This document shows, piece after piece, positions 13,200 through 24,770 of a stretch of DNA of 64,000 bases. The translations under genes were made by a program, and so were the position numbers. The stretch comes from Anoplolepis gracilipes (lineage: Eukaryota; Arthropoda; Insecta; Hymenoptera; Formicidae), in contig NC_132979.1 of the NCBI RefSeq assembly GCF_047496725.1, forward strand, positions 4,729,501 through 4,793,500, written 5' to 3'. A model generated the notes under the pieces. That model saw only the letters and a program-made list of their open reading frames with translations, was not told the DNA's origin and made no database searches. How positions within the stretch are numbered: position 1 is the first letter of the stretch; each line of letters begins with the position of its first letter.

Positions 13200-15318
13200 A
13201 TGGATATCGGAATAAGCGATGATTGCACAGGTGCGTGAATGTAATAAGTTATACATTATAAGATGAGGTGCGTATAAAATCAGAGCAATATAAGCCAATT
13301 TTATGTAGTTGAGAAGAATGTATAATAAATAATAAAGAGAATAATATAGTTATTTTTTATGTTACAGATCGAAAATATATAATTTGTGTCAATTTAAGAT
13401 GCGTTTACTGTTCGAATAACCATAAGGATCATTTTTGCGTGTCAAAGGTATCGGATTTGAAACGTTATTTTATATTAAATATTTTAATCCAATTATAACA
13501 ATTTTATAATATAAATTTACACATACATGTTGTAGATGTATTTGTTCGACGCATTTCGTTTCATTTTTTGCTTATGTATGTACATATACACATACACACC
13601 ATGCGCGCGTGCGTCTCTCCCTCTCTCTCTTTCTTACTCTTTCTTTTTTTACACATTCTTTCCACAACTTTCTCTTTAAACAAAAATTATTTTATTTATT
13701 GCTCTTATTGCGTTAGCAATACAAAAATATTTTATTTCACGAAATAATTATCTTATCTGCGAGCCTGTAAATTAAATTATAAAAGATACAATTTTATATA
13801 TTCTTTGTATGTTATTAATAATAGTATATTAGAAATAGATAAAATAGATAAAATTATAGAAATTAAAGAAAAATATTTTTTAAAATTTTAATTAAAAATA
13901 TAATATGTTGTAGTATAATAATTAAAAAATTAAAAGTACATGTTTAATTAATTAATTAAGCTAAATTTAGGAAAATATTTTTTTTCTAATATTATAAATA
14001 ATATAATGTACAAAGAATATATATGTTTAAAATTTTATTTTTTATAATTTAATTTACAGGATTACAAGCGAGATATTTATTTCGTGAAATAAAATATTTT
14101 TTATTTCTTAGAGCAATAAATAAAATATATTTTTCATTTACAAACTTGCTACATATATACATATATATTGTACATACATATACATATAAATTAATATATA
14201 CAATAAATATAATATAAAAATAATACAAAATCTAAGAAAATAATATTAAATTAAAAAATATATATAAATATATATAAATATTATAAATATACATATATAA
14301 AAATAATTATATTATTACATTATTATATTATTAAATTATATATATGTAATAATATAATTATATTATTACATATATAATTAATAATTAATTAAATTAAAAA
14401 TATATGTATTTGTTTGTTTAGGTATGCGAAAATTCAAGGCTTGGATTTTACGGCTTGGATTCTACGCTTCTACATTTACAAAAAATTGCTGCGTTTGGTG
14501 AGTTTTTTTCGGTTGTGCTTTTTTTAATTCTCAAAGAGAGAAAAAAGAAGTATAAAAACTCTGTGATAATATAAAATTATGCTGAGCTGTAAACCGATGC
14601 CCAAAGTTTACAAACTTGCTATAGAAATAATTTGCCAATTTAAAAATATTTTGTATTACGTATAACCGAATTATCTCGTTCGCGCATATTTTCTTACATT
14701 AATTATTTGCGCAACACGTGTTTTGCGATTATCGAACAGTAAACTTTATATTGAATACATTCATCTCGTCACAGTATTATTTCTTATAATAACCTGCAGA
14801 CGTATAGGGCACACACACATAAATACACATACACATGAATTGACACAGATAAATCTTATTATATTAATTGTATAAAATGTGCTATGCTTACAAATTAAGA
14901 TATCAGAATTATTTTATCACTTATCATGTATTAGTTGATGTATCAGTTGCTTCAAAATATACGGCCTTTTCGAGAGTTAAACACGAGATTCGTTACTTGA
15001 GTTAGACTATCCGTCTTTGAATCCCATTGCCAGTGTGCAGTGCTTGAAATACCTTATGTCTGGGCGAGATTAGGCATAGTGCCCATTACGTACTCGCATT
15101 AACAATACCGCGCAACGCCTTGAACAGACTAGGTGTCTGTTCTTTATTCGAGTAGAAAATTGACATAATGTTAAATCGTGAGAGAGTTGCTCGAGATTAA
15201 AATAATTTCGGTTCAACGTTGCATAGTGATATCGTTTTAACACAATGCTTTTTGTGTTGTGTGTGTAAGAACTTTTAATTTAAGGATTCAAAAAACAATT
15301 TTTGAAGAACTTGTTGAG
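13200..15318 (+). CDS. candidate upstream coding exons of the MYND-finger gene (four exons)
   Basis: Four small exons chain in frame: 13200-13230 (ATG, begins MDIGISDDCT), 13368-13447, 14422-14497 and 15285-15318. Donors are GTGCGT, GTATCG, GTGAGT and GTAAGT; acceptors end ACAG, TTTAG and TTAAG. The last exon leaves two bases (AG) that the acceptor at 15901/15902 completes to AGT, in frame with the large MYND exon, giving a 578-residue protein. The added 78 residues include a Cys/His cluster, CVYCSNNHKDHFC, at about residues 22-34, which could bind metal but matches no family I recognise. Exon 14422-14497 contributes an amphipathic stretch (LLHLQKIAAF). Alternatively the exon at 15285-15318 could be the end of a separate 5' UTR exon, with translation starting at the ATG at 15915. 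The chance of all phases agreeing is low but not negligible. Confidence 0.55.
13676..14145. repeat. foldback (MITE-like) inverted repeat of about 470 bp
   Basis: The left part (from 13676) and the reverse complement of the right part (ending about 14145) match over most of their length. Shared blocks include TTTTATTTATTGCTCT, AATATTTTATTTCACGAAAT, CCTGTAAATTAAATTATAAAA and TTCTTTGTA. The centre is a TAATTAATTAATTAA palindrome near 13945. The left arm has an extra GCGTTAGCAATAC insertion. It lies in the intron between candidate exons 13368-13447 and 14422-14497. No coding sequence is visible, which fits a non-autonomous DNA element, though the family is unknown. Confidence 0.75.
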
Positions 15319-15901
15319 GTAAGTACTTGAATTTTTAACAATTATATTTAATTGTTTAATTAGATATTAATATTTTATTTTATTTATTAAAATATATGTA
15401 AAATAATAATATTTAAAAAATTGCAAATAAGTTTTTTTTTGTAATTAATAATATAACATGTAACGTGCTAAATTAGAAGATAATTGTCTTTTTTTGATAA
15501 AAATAAAATAAGTTATTAAATGCAAGTAGAGTTTGTCGCGGTAGGGTTTACTTATTAGCGATTGCGGTTTACAGTGTGTTACAGAATGTGCGCACGTGAT
15601 TTCCGTGTTGTAATATTCTAAAACGATGGTCCATATATATACTTTGGCAGTTATATAATCAATCGGCTTTACACGTTACAATACTGAAATACTCATTCTT
15701 GTATGCAGATACATTATGTAATAGAAACAGCTGTCGGATGAAGAAAATTATTTTCAATTAAAAGTCATGTTTTATTTTATTTTATTCTTGAAATATTAAT
15801 ATTTTGATCTTAATTTATAAAATTGCGACCACTTATTTAATTGAAACAAATTATATTTATCTCACAAAAATGTTTTGCTTTACTTATTCTGTTTATTTTA
15901 G

Positions 15902-17417
15902 TTTCTTTGACGAGATGGGTCGAAGAAAAAAAAATTCAAAAAAATTCTCGGACAATCAGAAAATTTGCGAGAATAAAATATCAGAAAAATTGAATTCTAA
16001 TAAAAAAGAGGAAAAAACAGAAAAAAGAGAAGAAGATTCATCTATTCTCAAAGATACAATCACTGTCTATCAGCGTTTGAAATTGTCACTCGTATCTTCA
16101 ATGCAACATCGGTCGCCGGATGACAGTGACGAAGAGGAAGATGCCGCCGTGCTAAACTTCTGGCCGCGTTTTGTCTTTGTGTCAAACTTATGCTTAATAT
16201 GCATGGAACGATCGGAGGAGGTTTGCGAATCTTGCGGCATGGTTTCTTACTGCACTGTCAAACACAAGAAGCAAGGGTGGCAGAAGCATCGCGAATTGTG
16301 CCAAGTTCTCACTGATGTTTGCACGAACGGAAAAGGCTTGTCGTTCCTGCCGGATCTCACCGCGGATGATTATCGCGTTTATCGACTGAAACTGATCGAG
16401 ATTGTAGAATGTCGTTTGAAAAGACTTCTTGAACCTTGGGAGAAAGAGATCCTTCTTTATCCTCGCGTTTGTTGCAGCTGCCGCTATTTTTCGAAGGTTC
16501 TGAAATACTGTCCGACATGTGGAATCGAATTATTCTGCGAGAATCACGATGACAAACACGAAGAATGGTGTCGAGACTTCCAGGTGTTTCGAAGAGTGTT
16601 ATTTATGCAGCACAAAAATGGTCACGTAGATCCTGAAATACCAGATACTTTTCAGAATAGTCCGCTTTACCTGCCGGATAATTTTGACTTGTTAATGGTA
16701 CAACTTTATAATCGTTCGACATATTATTGCGACATGGATTGTTACACCTATTGCAGTCTCTCTCATATATCGACTATTCCGTTGACGACTCTGTATTCCA
16801 TGCAAATCTCTTGTCGGGATTGGAAAACTATCGATACCTTTGTGATTCACGTGATAGGCGCCGAGTTTCAATTTGAGTGCATAAATTTGCACGTGTGGGA
16901 GAAATTCTTTCTACATCTTCTTCCGAATTTAAAGCATCTCAGATTAATGTTCATTGGCCCGGAATTAAGACTGCCGGCAGTGCCATTAGATCTTTTGACC
17001 ACTGTGAAACTCTGTTCGACTTGCAAATCGTTCGGTCGACGCGTGAACATTTCGTTTCATCCCGGAAAATTCTACCACAATTTTTGTCGTTCCAAACAGT
17101 TTATAAAACCGCATCTCGTATGTCTCTTTAATCCAGGTCTTTATCGGGAAACTGGGTTTGAAGGTAGAGATACGTGGCCGGAAACGATAAAAGAATTCTG
17201 CAAAACGAAAGTTCCTGTTTGCGTAACGTCTTATACGAAGCACGAAATTCCGCGAGAAATGATCAGAATAAAATCGATTATTGACGTAGAGACAATTTTG
17301 GAGCCAAAAAGAAATCCATTTGCCTCGATCAAACCTGATAGAAACTTTGTCAGTGATGATGCAGTGCCACTTATCTACAAAAATTATTATTTCGCTATTA
17401 TTAGAGGAAAATTATAA
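15902..17417 (+). CDS. MYND zinc-finger protein with MSS51-like C-terminal domain, main coding exon
   Basis: One large exon follows the acceptor at 15901 and ends at a stop at 17417. Counted from the internal ATG at 15915 it gives 500 residues. A Lys/Glu-rich low-complexity start (about 1-75) is followed by a first MYND finger at residues 93-129 (CLIC, CESC, YC, then H, H and C). The canonical sixth cysteine is replaced by histidine (YCTVKH). A second, looser finger at 186-219 (CCSC, CPTC, FCEN-H, HEEWC) shows a similar change. The C-terminal half carries features typical of the MSS51 / ZMYND17 C-terminal region: HVIGAE, a WE pair, HLLPNLKHLRLMFIGPEL, CLFNPGLYRETG and an NP(F) pair near the end. 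In other species such proteins act in mitochondrial or muscle metabolism, or are uncharacterised. A polyadenylation hexamer lies at 17604-17609. The reading frame is intact. Confidence 0.9.
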
Positions 17418-18072
17418 ACAGATTTATACAAAATATTTTTTTCTTGAATTTCTTTTGCATTTAATTCAATATTTTTCTGGGATTTTAAATTTATTTATCT
17501 ATATAAAATATACTATTAAATACTATAAAATATATAATTTTTTATACTTTTCAGTATTACTTCTCTTTTTTTTTCTTGTATATGCTCAATGTCTGCGAAA
17601 TTTAATAAAAAATTGTTGTATAACAAAGGTAAATTGTTAAATTCAATATAGGTAATACTTATAAAAATATTTGTTGTTATCAAATTGTAGTTTCTATTTT
17701 TAGCTAAATTAGATTACTTTATCTATCTACAGAATAAGTGTGATAAGATATTATATTATAATGTAATTATTATATCATAAAGTATTATTACAAAACGATA
17801 TAATGAGGAACTTTATTTCAATCATAATTCTATAATAATTTATATATATTGTAATTGCATAATCAAAACATCTGACAAGCCGAAATTGTTTTATCAATTT
17901 ATAACAAAATATATTTTTGTGATGCTACACAAATTTGTATTCACTTTGTATAAGTAACATGTCAAAGTACAAAAGGTACATAAAACTATTGTATTTCTCT
18001 TATATTTCAAAAAACAATATTTATAATTTTTTTCTTATTACATTCATTTTTTATTTTATATGTATAATCTTA

Positions 18073-18128
<56 letters not shown>

Positions 18129-18619
18129 TTTAGTAAAACTAACTGTATAAAAAATATTAAAATTTTCTTAATAATTTTTTGGTAGTATGAATGATATTTT
18201 TATTCGAAAGTCATCATTGTCTTAAAAATAATTATCACGTCAAATTACTTGTTGCAATTAAATCGTGATCATTGTTTGTACCTTAAATATTACAATAAAT
18301 AAAATTATAAGAAAGTTAACATATCAATAATTAAAATGTAATTACATCTACAAAAAATAAGCGAAGTAAATTATGAAGTCATCGTATACAATATTTGCAA
18401 TCGCGATTTAGTTTAACTTATTAAATACTTTATACGTTTATGTCGTAAAAGGAAGTATGAATGTTGTTATTAACAAAGTTTATAGCAGATGCGAGAAAAA
18501 GATAACATCCGTAAAATAAACATTATTTGTACTAAATTATCAAAATTAGTTTTTCTCGCAACGGCATACATAATCATTTTATTTTGACTAAAGAAATGTG
18601 TAATCGGTAAAAAAAATTA
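17418..18619. other. convergent 3' intergenic region
   Basis: This is AT-rich sequence between the stop codons of the MYND gene (plus) and the alkaline phosphatase (minus). It holds the two presumed 3' UTRs, with AATAAA at 17604-17609 (plus) and 18583-18578 (minus), and a (TA)n run at 18077-18125. No further gene was seen. Confidence 0.7.
18077..18125. repeat. (TA)n microsatellite
   Basis: About 24 perfect TA units. Confidence 0.97.
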
Positions 18620-21600
18620 TCAGAGTCGTATAAATACCATCGTCAATAAAAAGCTTATGAGAGCTGTGAACGATATAGTGTTTTGTCCTGCCGAATTCAA
18701 CTTGTTATTTGTTGGTGTTTTATTAACATCGTAAAAGTAACGATGGTAAGCGTTGTCGCAATGAGACGGCCAATCTTTAAAGCACGCTGCGTATGCTACG
18801 GCGTGAGCGATATAATTTTGTTCAAAAGTACCTCGGAATAAATGCGCGTAAGGACCTGTAAAAGATTTTATTATTTATTTTATTATATATTGTTTCTAGA
18901 AATTATTCACTGAAAATAAATAATTGCCATGTTATTTTACTCAAATTAATTCTATTGATGTGAACAATTATGTACGTACAAAAAACCAGTATTTAAATGT
19001 AACATTTATTTTATTATATATTGTTTCATGAATTATTCACTGAACATAAATAATTGCCATGTTATTTTATTCAAACTAATTTTATTGATTTGAATAATTA
19101 CGTGCAAAAAACAGTATTCAAGTGCAGCATGTTGTGCAGGCAAAAATACAATTTATATTCAATGACGCAAAAAGTCTTTTTTACTTTGTAGCTATAGAAT
19201 AAAACCGCTTTCTTTAAAAAAATAATTAGAAGTAAATTGTTTTAAAAATTATAACTTTTAAAAGTGTAGAAATCTTACTGTTAGCGAACGAAAAAAAACT
19301 TTGTTAAGGAAAAAATTGTATTTCTTACCGATAGCATAAACTCCGACGTCTTCTCCGCCATGACTCTCATCCTTGAGGTACTTGCCAGCAAAGTGCATAT
19401 AAAAGGGATCGTTGTGAGTCGAATCCTCGATGACGTTTCTCCAAGTCTCATTAACATTCTTGCTATCGTTTCTTCGATGATAAAAGAATCCAGGACCATT
19501 AGCGTAGGACAACGTCTCATAGGACTCCTGATTAGATTTGTTGGCGAAACCGAGAATGTCGTTGCCTCTTACGGGATATCCATTCAATGTGAATGAATGT
19601 GAATGATCAGCCGTGACGATGATTAATGTCTCTTCCAAGCTTACGAGTCGAAGAGCTACCTTGACCGCTTCCTCGAGTTCGTACAGCTCGCGCAATGCTA
19701 GTTTTGCCCAATTGCTATGATGAGCTAAATCGATCTTGCCACTCTCAACCTAGAGAATTATGTAAAAAAACAGAGAGTTAAAGAAAGAAAAAGAGCAAAT
19801 TTTTTTCTAATTAATTTTGTTAATATTCCAATGCAAAGTTACAATCTTCTATAAGACTTTGAACTTAGGCAAAGATTATAGGCTTTCAAATTACGCATAG
19901 AATAATGCGTTCAAATAATACGACCTCGACGAGCATCCGGGAAGACGAAACCCTAAGAACATGTGTCTAGAAACGTATTATGAATGCGAAAATGGTCATT
20001 ACCGCGTAATTTACATAAGAATCGTATCATCATCAATTCATCAAGATTTTGTAGTATACAGTCTCGATTAACGTTTTTATCTTATTAATATTATTTTAAT
20101 ATTCATCAAGCGTTATTCTCACATAATGTTCCGCATCGCAATCTATCTTGCGTTTGGTATAAATATTTAACGTCGTTCAAAGTGACAATTACTGACCATT
20201 AGCAAGAATCCATTTTTGTTCTTCTTCAGCAATCTTATTGCCTGCGTCGTCATGTTCGCTAGCGAGGGAACCTCAGCACTTTTCACAGCGTGGTAGGGCA
20301 TGTGATCAGGCGCGAAAACACCGAGAATGTGCGACGTGTTGTTAATGTCGATAGACATGAGGTCTTGCGTATTGTTGACGGCTTTTCCTCTGGTATGATT
20401 CGCTTGCCATTCTTTTATTAAATTTCTACCATCGGATCGCAGACAGGAACTGATATCAATTGGTTTCATGTTCACGCCCAAATATTGCGCACCGCCACCC
20501 ATAATAACCTTTAGAAGACATTGTCAATATTATATACATACAAATCACACAAGTTACGTTTCTAGATCGTTTCAAATCCAAAATATGTAATATACATTGC
20601 ATTGCAGTCTCAAGAAAAAATGCTATAAAGTAGACAAAATTGATAAATTTATATATCTATATTTTAGTTTATAATAATTATAATTTAAATTTGTTAAGTA
20701 TTTATAATTTATTTGTTAAGTATAATAGCAAATTCAATTTGCTACTTGCTATTAATCTATTTTGGGATTATATTTTAATTTATTAAGGTGAACATGTAGA
20801 TATAATAAATTACCTTAAATTGATTTCCTGGTTCATCCTCAATAAGTTGTCTGGCAATATCTTTGGTACAATTTCGCTGGTTGGTTGGTATCGAGGTATC
20901 GCACTCCCAGTCTCGGCTGTTAGTATGCGCATAAAGTCCCGCGGGAGTGGCGTGGGTGATACGAGTGGTGGTAACAAATCCTGTTAATTAATAGAACATG
21001 AATTATCTTGAAAATTTATTCATTATAGTAATAATAGCAGAGAGCAAAATTAATATTATATTAATTTTAAAATAGACTTTTTTTTTTTACATTTATTATA
21101 CTAAGAAATTATTTTTGAAAATTATTAGTTTCTAACATTATACAATAAAGAGAATAAAATATATGTAATATATATAAAATTGTATATATTATGTTACGTT
21201 TATTGTCTGTCAGCAAAAGAGATATTTTTATGCTAATTTATTTGCATAAAAAGCTACTGGCGGGGTGCTAAGGCATAATGGGAAATAACGTGTTAAATAT
21301 TAATCGAGTTTCTTAGATTATCACACAAAAAACTTCCATTATCTTACTAAAGTAGAAATCAGTCATGGGCGACCGATCGTCCTCGACAAGATAGAAGGTT
21401 GGCTCATGACCTTCTCGTTTATTGAGAAGACTTTCACTGTATATAACCTCAACAAGATCCACTCAGTACAACACTTACGTTAATGAAATAGCCGATCATG
21501 CATGACACGTGTTCTCTACAGAATTGATACTGATTCATATACTATGCGGGTACAATATTCATATTCAAGCAGCTTTTAAAAACGTTTCTAATAATCACGG

Positions 21601-24600
21601 AAAAAGTTAAAATTTTTTTATATTAAATTTGGCAGTATTCGATCAAATATATTTTTAAGCTTGTATTTAAATAAGAAACATTTAATTAAAAGTATAAAAA
21701 TATAGATCTTTTTAACTCACCAAATCCAACATTAGTATTAATATAAAAAATATAAATTATTTTTTATCATTAGATGTGAATTTAGAATTATTAATAATAT
21801 TCCGATTTGGATTTGTGTGTTTCATATAAATTATAATTAAATACAAATTACATACATTACATTAAATACAAATACACACATTATCAAACAACCGTATAAA
21901 TTTACTGTATCTATAACATGATATAATATAAACATTATGTATGCATATATATTGAAACACAGGAAAATTTATTACAATTTTTTAAAATAAAATTGTGAAT
22001 ATAAATGAGTCTGTAATTATATATATAAAATTTAATTTTATTATGCAAACTTATTTTATGTCAAAAAAAGCAAAAGAAAAGATTTGCTATCTCGCGAAAT
22101 ATCACGTTGTGTAGAAAATTTAATTAACTAATAATGATCAATATGATATATGAAAGATTTTAAATCTGTTTTCTAAGTCTATTTTCTTAGCCTCCTAAGA
22201 ATTTTTATGATATTTAAATCTTAAGTGCAAATTTATGTCAAGGTTTGATCTCGTTATAATTATAGATTGATCAAATTTTTTATTTTATTCGTTAGTCGAT
22301 TAAAATTTTAAACGGCAGTCGAAGGACAGGTCTATTATTTAATTAAAAGTTATCACGATTAAGTGATAACTTTTAATTAAATTAATTCATAATTAATTCT
22401 ACTAAAGATTTTCTCAACAGAATTGTTTATAACTTATTATTAGACGATATTATATTAAATTATATATCTTGCCTAAAAAACTATTTTCTTATAATTCTAA
22501 TTCTAAATTAACAGAGATACAAAAATGATATTTTTGTGCGATATCGTAACTTTTGATTGAATTATGATTTTGATCTTTTATCAGTGTATCATTATATTAT
22601 TTATTTTGACGAAAATCTTTTATATGCAGTTATTAAATTTATTTGTTATTATGTAAATAATATATGATGTACTTAAATTTGTAAACAAATGAAAAGCATA
22701 AGCAAATTTGATAACTCACATAAGTCAAAATGTTTTAAGAAATAATTTATAGAAGTAAAATGTGAATCATTTTGAAATCTTTTAGGACCAATGTATTTAA
22801 TAGTTTTTTTTTTTTAAATGTGTCTTTAGAAATCAAAGTTCTCACCTGTGTCCATGCCGGACTGTTGTGCCCAATTGGCTATGGTGGATAGTTTGCTAAT
22901 TTCATTGAGTTTCTTATCACATTTTTTAGCTTCGGCTCTGCCATCCAATCCAATAACGTGATATCTGGTTTTTACACCGGAAAATATTGCAGTAGCCGTT
23001 CCGGCGGAATCAGGTACTTGTTTATCAACGTTGTAGGTCTATAAATGCGTAATCATAAGATTATTATTCGTATTATAAAATATATTTATTATTAAATATA
23101 ATTTTGATAATATAACGTTGATTTCAAGAAACAGATTTTTATCGATATTATTGATAACTATTGAAAGTTTTGAAGTACAATATTTTATCAATATATTAAA
23201 AACAATGTTATCCTGTCTGATTAAATAAAATATATTAATTACGTTGTTGATGCACAATATAAATTAATATAAAACTTTACGTTTAGTCAGTAATTAGAAA
23301 ATCAATGAAAATTAATTGTAATGTCATCATCACGTTTGTTATATTTTTTCAAAACTTAGCGTGTTCTTATCAAACGCGACGACGGAATTAAGAGGTTTGA
23401 TGTGACAGAATTTTCAAATATCGTCGCGCTTCGCAAGACTGCCGCTGAGATTAAAAGCGCGATCGATGAGATTTAAATATCTACCTTGGCGAGACCGCTG
23501 TTGGGAAACTTCTCGAACTCGAGTTGGTATTCCTCACCGGCTTGACCATTACGCTGACCTACGTAGATTCGGCCGGCCGTGATGGTGGACAGGCCCATGC
23601 CGTCCCCGATGAAGATGATCACATTCTTGGCACGGTTTTCGTTGTTCCGGTGCGCCAGGATCTTGTGTAGGGTCTCTTGGCCGGACTTCAGCCAGAAGGA
23701 CATATCTGATGAGAGATCAAAGTTTCGCCTCGTTGCCAGACTAATACTAATCGGTTGATCGTGATATTTGTAAGCAATACCAAAGCTTAAAAGTGGCATC
23801 AAAGAAGATGTCTGAGGGACATTACATTAAGATGTCTTTTAGATGGCTGCATCAATAACATTTGCATATATAACGTCTTAGTGTGAGACTCGTTTTTTAG
23901 ATTAGATTTTTTTAGATTATTTTGTAGTAATCTTATCTGCGTTATGTATACAATAGAGGAAGCTTTACTCAACCAAAATTAACGGAAATAAGCAATCGTG
24001 TAAAACGTAAAACGTTATATTTAAATATTTATTTCGTTTGAATATTGAGTCTCCAAAGAAAATATTAAAGGATAAAATTTAAGAAATAAAATGTACATTA
24101 TGCATTTTCTGATAAAATTTGTTGTGAACAATCTTGTATCGACAGAAGCTATTTTACGTGAACTGCATTTCAACAGGTTGATTAATTTACTTTTTGAACG
24201 TATAAATAGTATATTATTTAGCGGAATATCGATATGTAAAAATTTCGAAGTTATCGGTTCATATACAGTATTAACGATGATTAATAAAAAGCGAACTTTG
24301 TATGAATGACGGTCAATTTATCGATGTTTTATCATAAGATATTTTTTGCACAAGTTTGATTTGAGCAATAAGAAAACAAGCTTTTTCCTTTAAATGCTCT
24401 TTTTCCTTAAATTTATTAACACAAAAAGCATACATTGTTCGAAATTCTTTCTTTCTTTTTATATTTATTATATATTTAGAATTTGTAGTGTATTAATATT
24501 ATATAATATTTGCCTAATAATATTATAATCGTGGAAAATAATTAGAAAAATATTAAATTTTAAGCACCTATCTACATATTCATCTATGATATATAATCAG

Positions 24601-24770
24601 AAATCAATCGCAATTTTAATACTTACTCAACTTTGGAATTCAATTTAGATAACAATTATTTTATAAAATGTAAATTATAACAAACCTTCGTAATCCGTGG
24701 ATCCTTTATGTAGCGCTTTAGAAGCTTGAAAACCCGCTATGACGCAAAGTAACAAGATATATTGCTTCAT
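18620..24770 (-). CDS. secreted, membrane-anchored alkaline phosphatase, seven exons
   Basis: Exons on the minus strand are 24770-24686, 23705-23485, 23038-22846, 20980-20814, 20508-20197, 19749-19329 and 18855-18620. All junctions are GT-AG and in phase, giving 544 residues, normal for the family. Residues 1-19 form a signal peptide (MKQYILLLCVIAGFQASKA). The enzyme hydrolyses phosphomonoesters at the cell surface. Catalytic features are present: IGDGMG with metal ligand Asp63, the VPDSAGTAT signature with nucleophile Ser113, the NSRDW arginine, Glu328 and Asp333/His337 in ESGKIDLAHH, Asp374-His375 in TADHSH, and His456 in ESHGGED. In the metal-binding IDHGHH motif the usual HG is replaced by LA, but the metal-binding positions remain. 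Residues about 526-544 are hydrophobic after a small-residue NSAG stretch, as expected for a GPI-anchor signal. A polyadenylation hexamer lies at 18583-18578. The gene appears functional. Confidence 0.95.
18873..19129. repeat. 131-bp tandem duplication in alkaline phosphatase intron
   Basis: Units 18873-19003 and 19004-19129 share ATTTATTTTATTATATATTG, AATTATTCACTGAA and ATAAATAATTGCCATGTTAT with scattered substitutions. Both lie in the last intron (18856-19328). Confidence 0.9.
22338..22381. repeat. perfect 19-bp inverted repeat with 6-base loop
   Basis: Arms 22338-22356 (TTTAATTAAAAGTTATCAC) and 22363-22381 are exact reverse complements around GATTAA. The hairpin lies in the alkaline phosphatase intron between exons 22846-23038 and 20814-20980. 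Confidence 0.95.

Noticed and set aside
16692..17243. several short ORFs on both strands inside the MYND exon
   Set aside because: They are frame shadows of the 500-residue coding exon.
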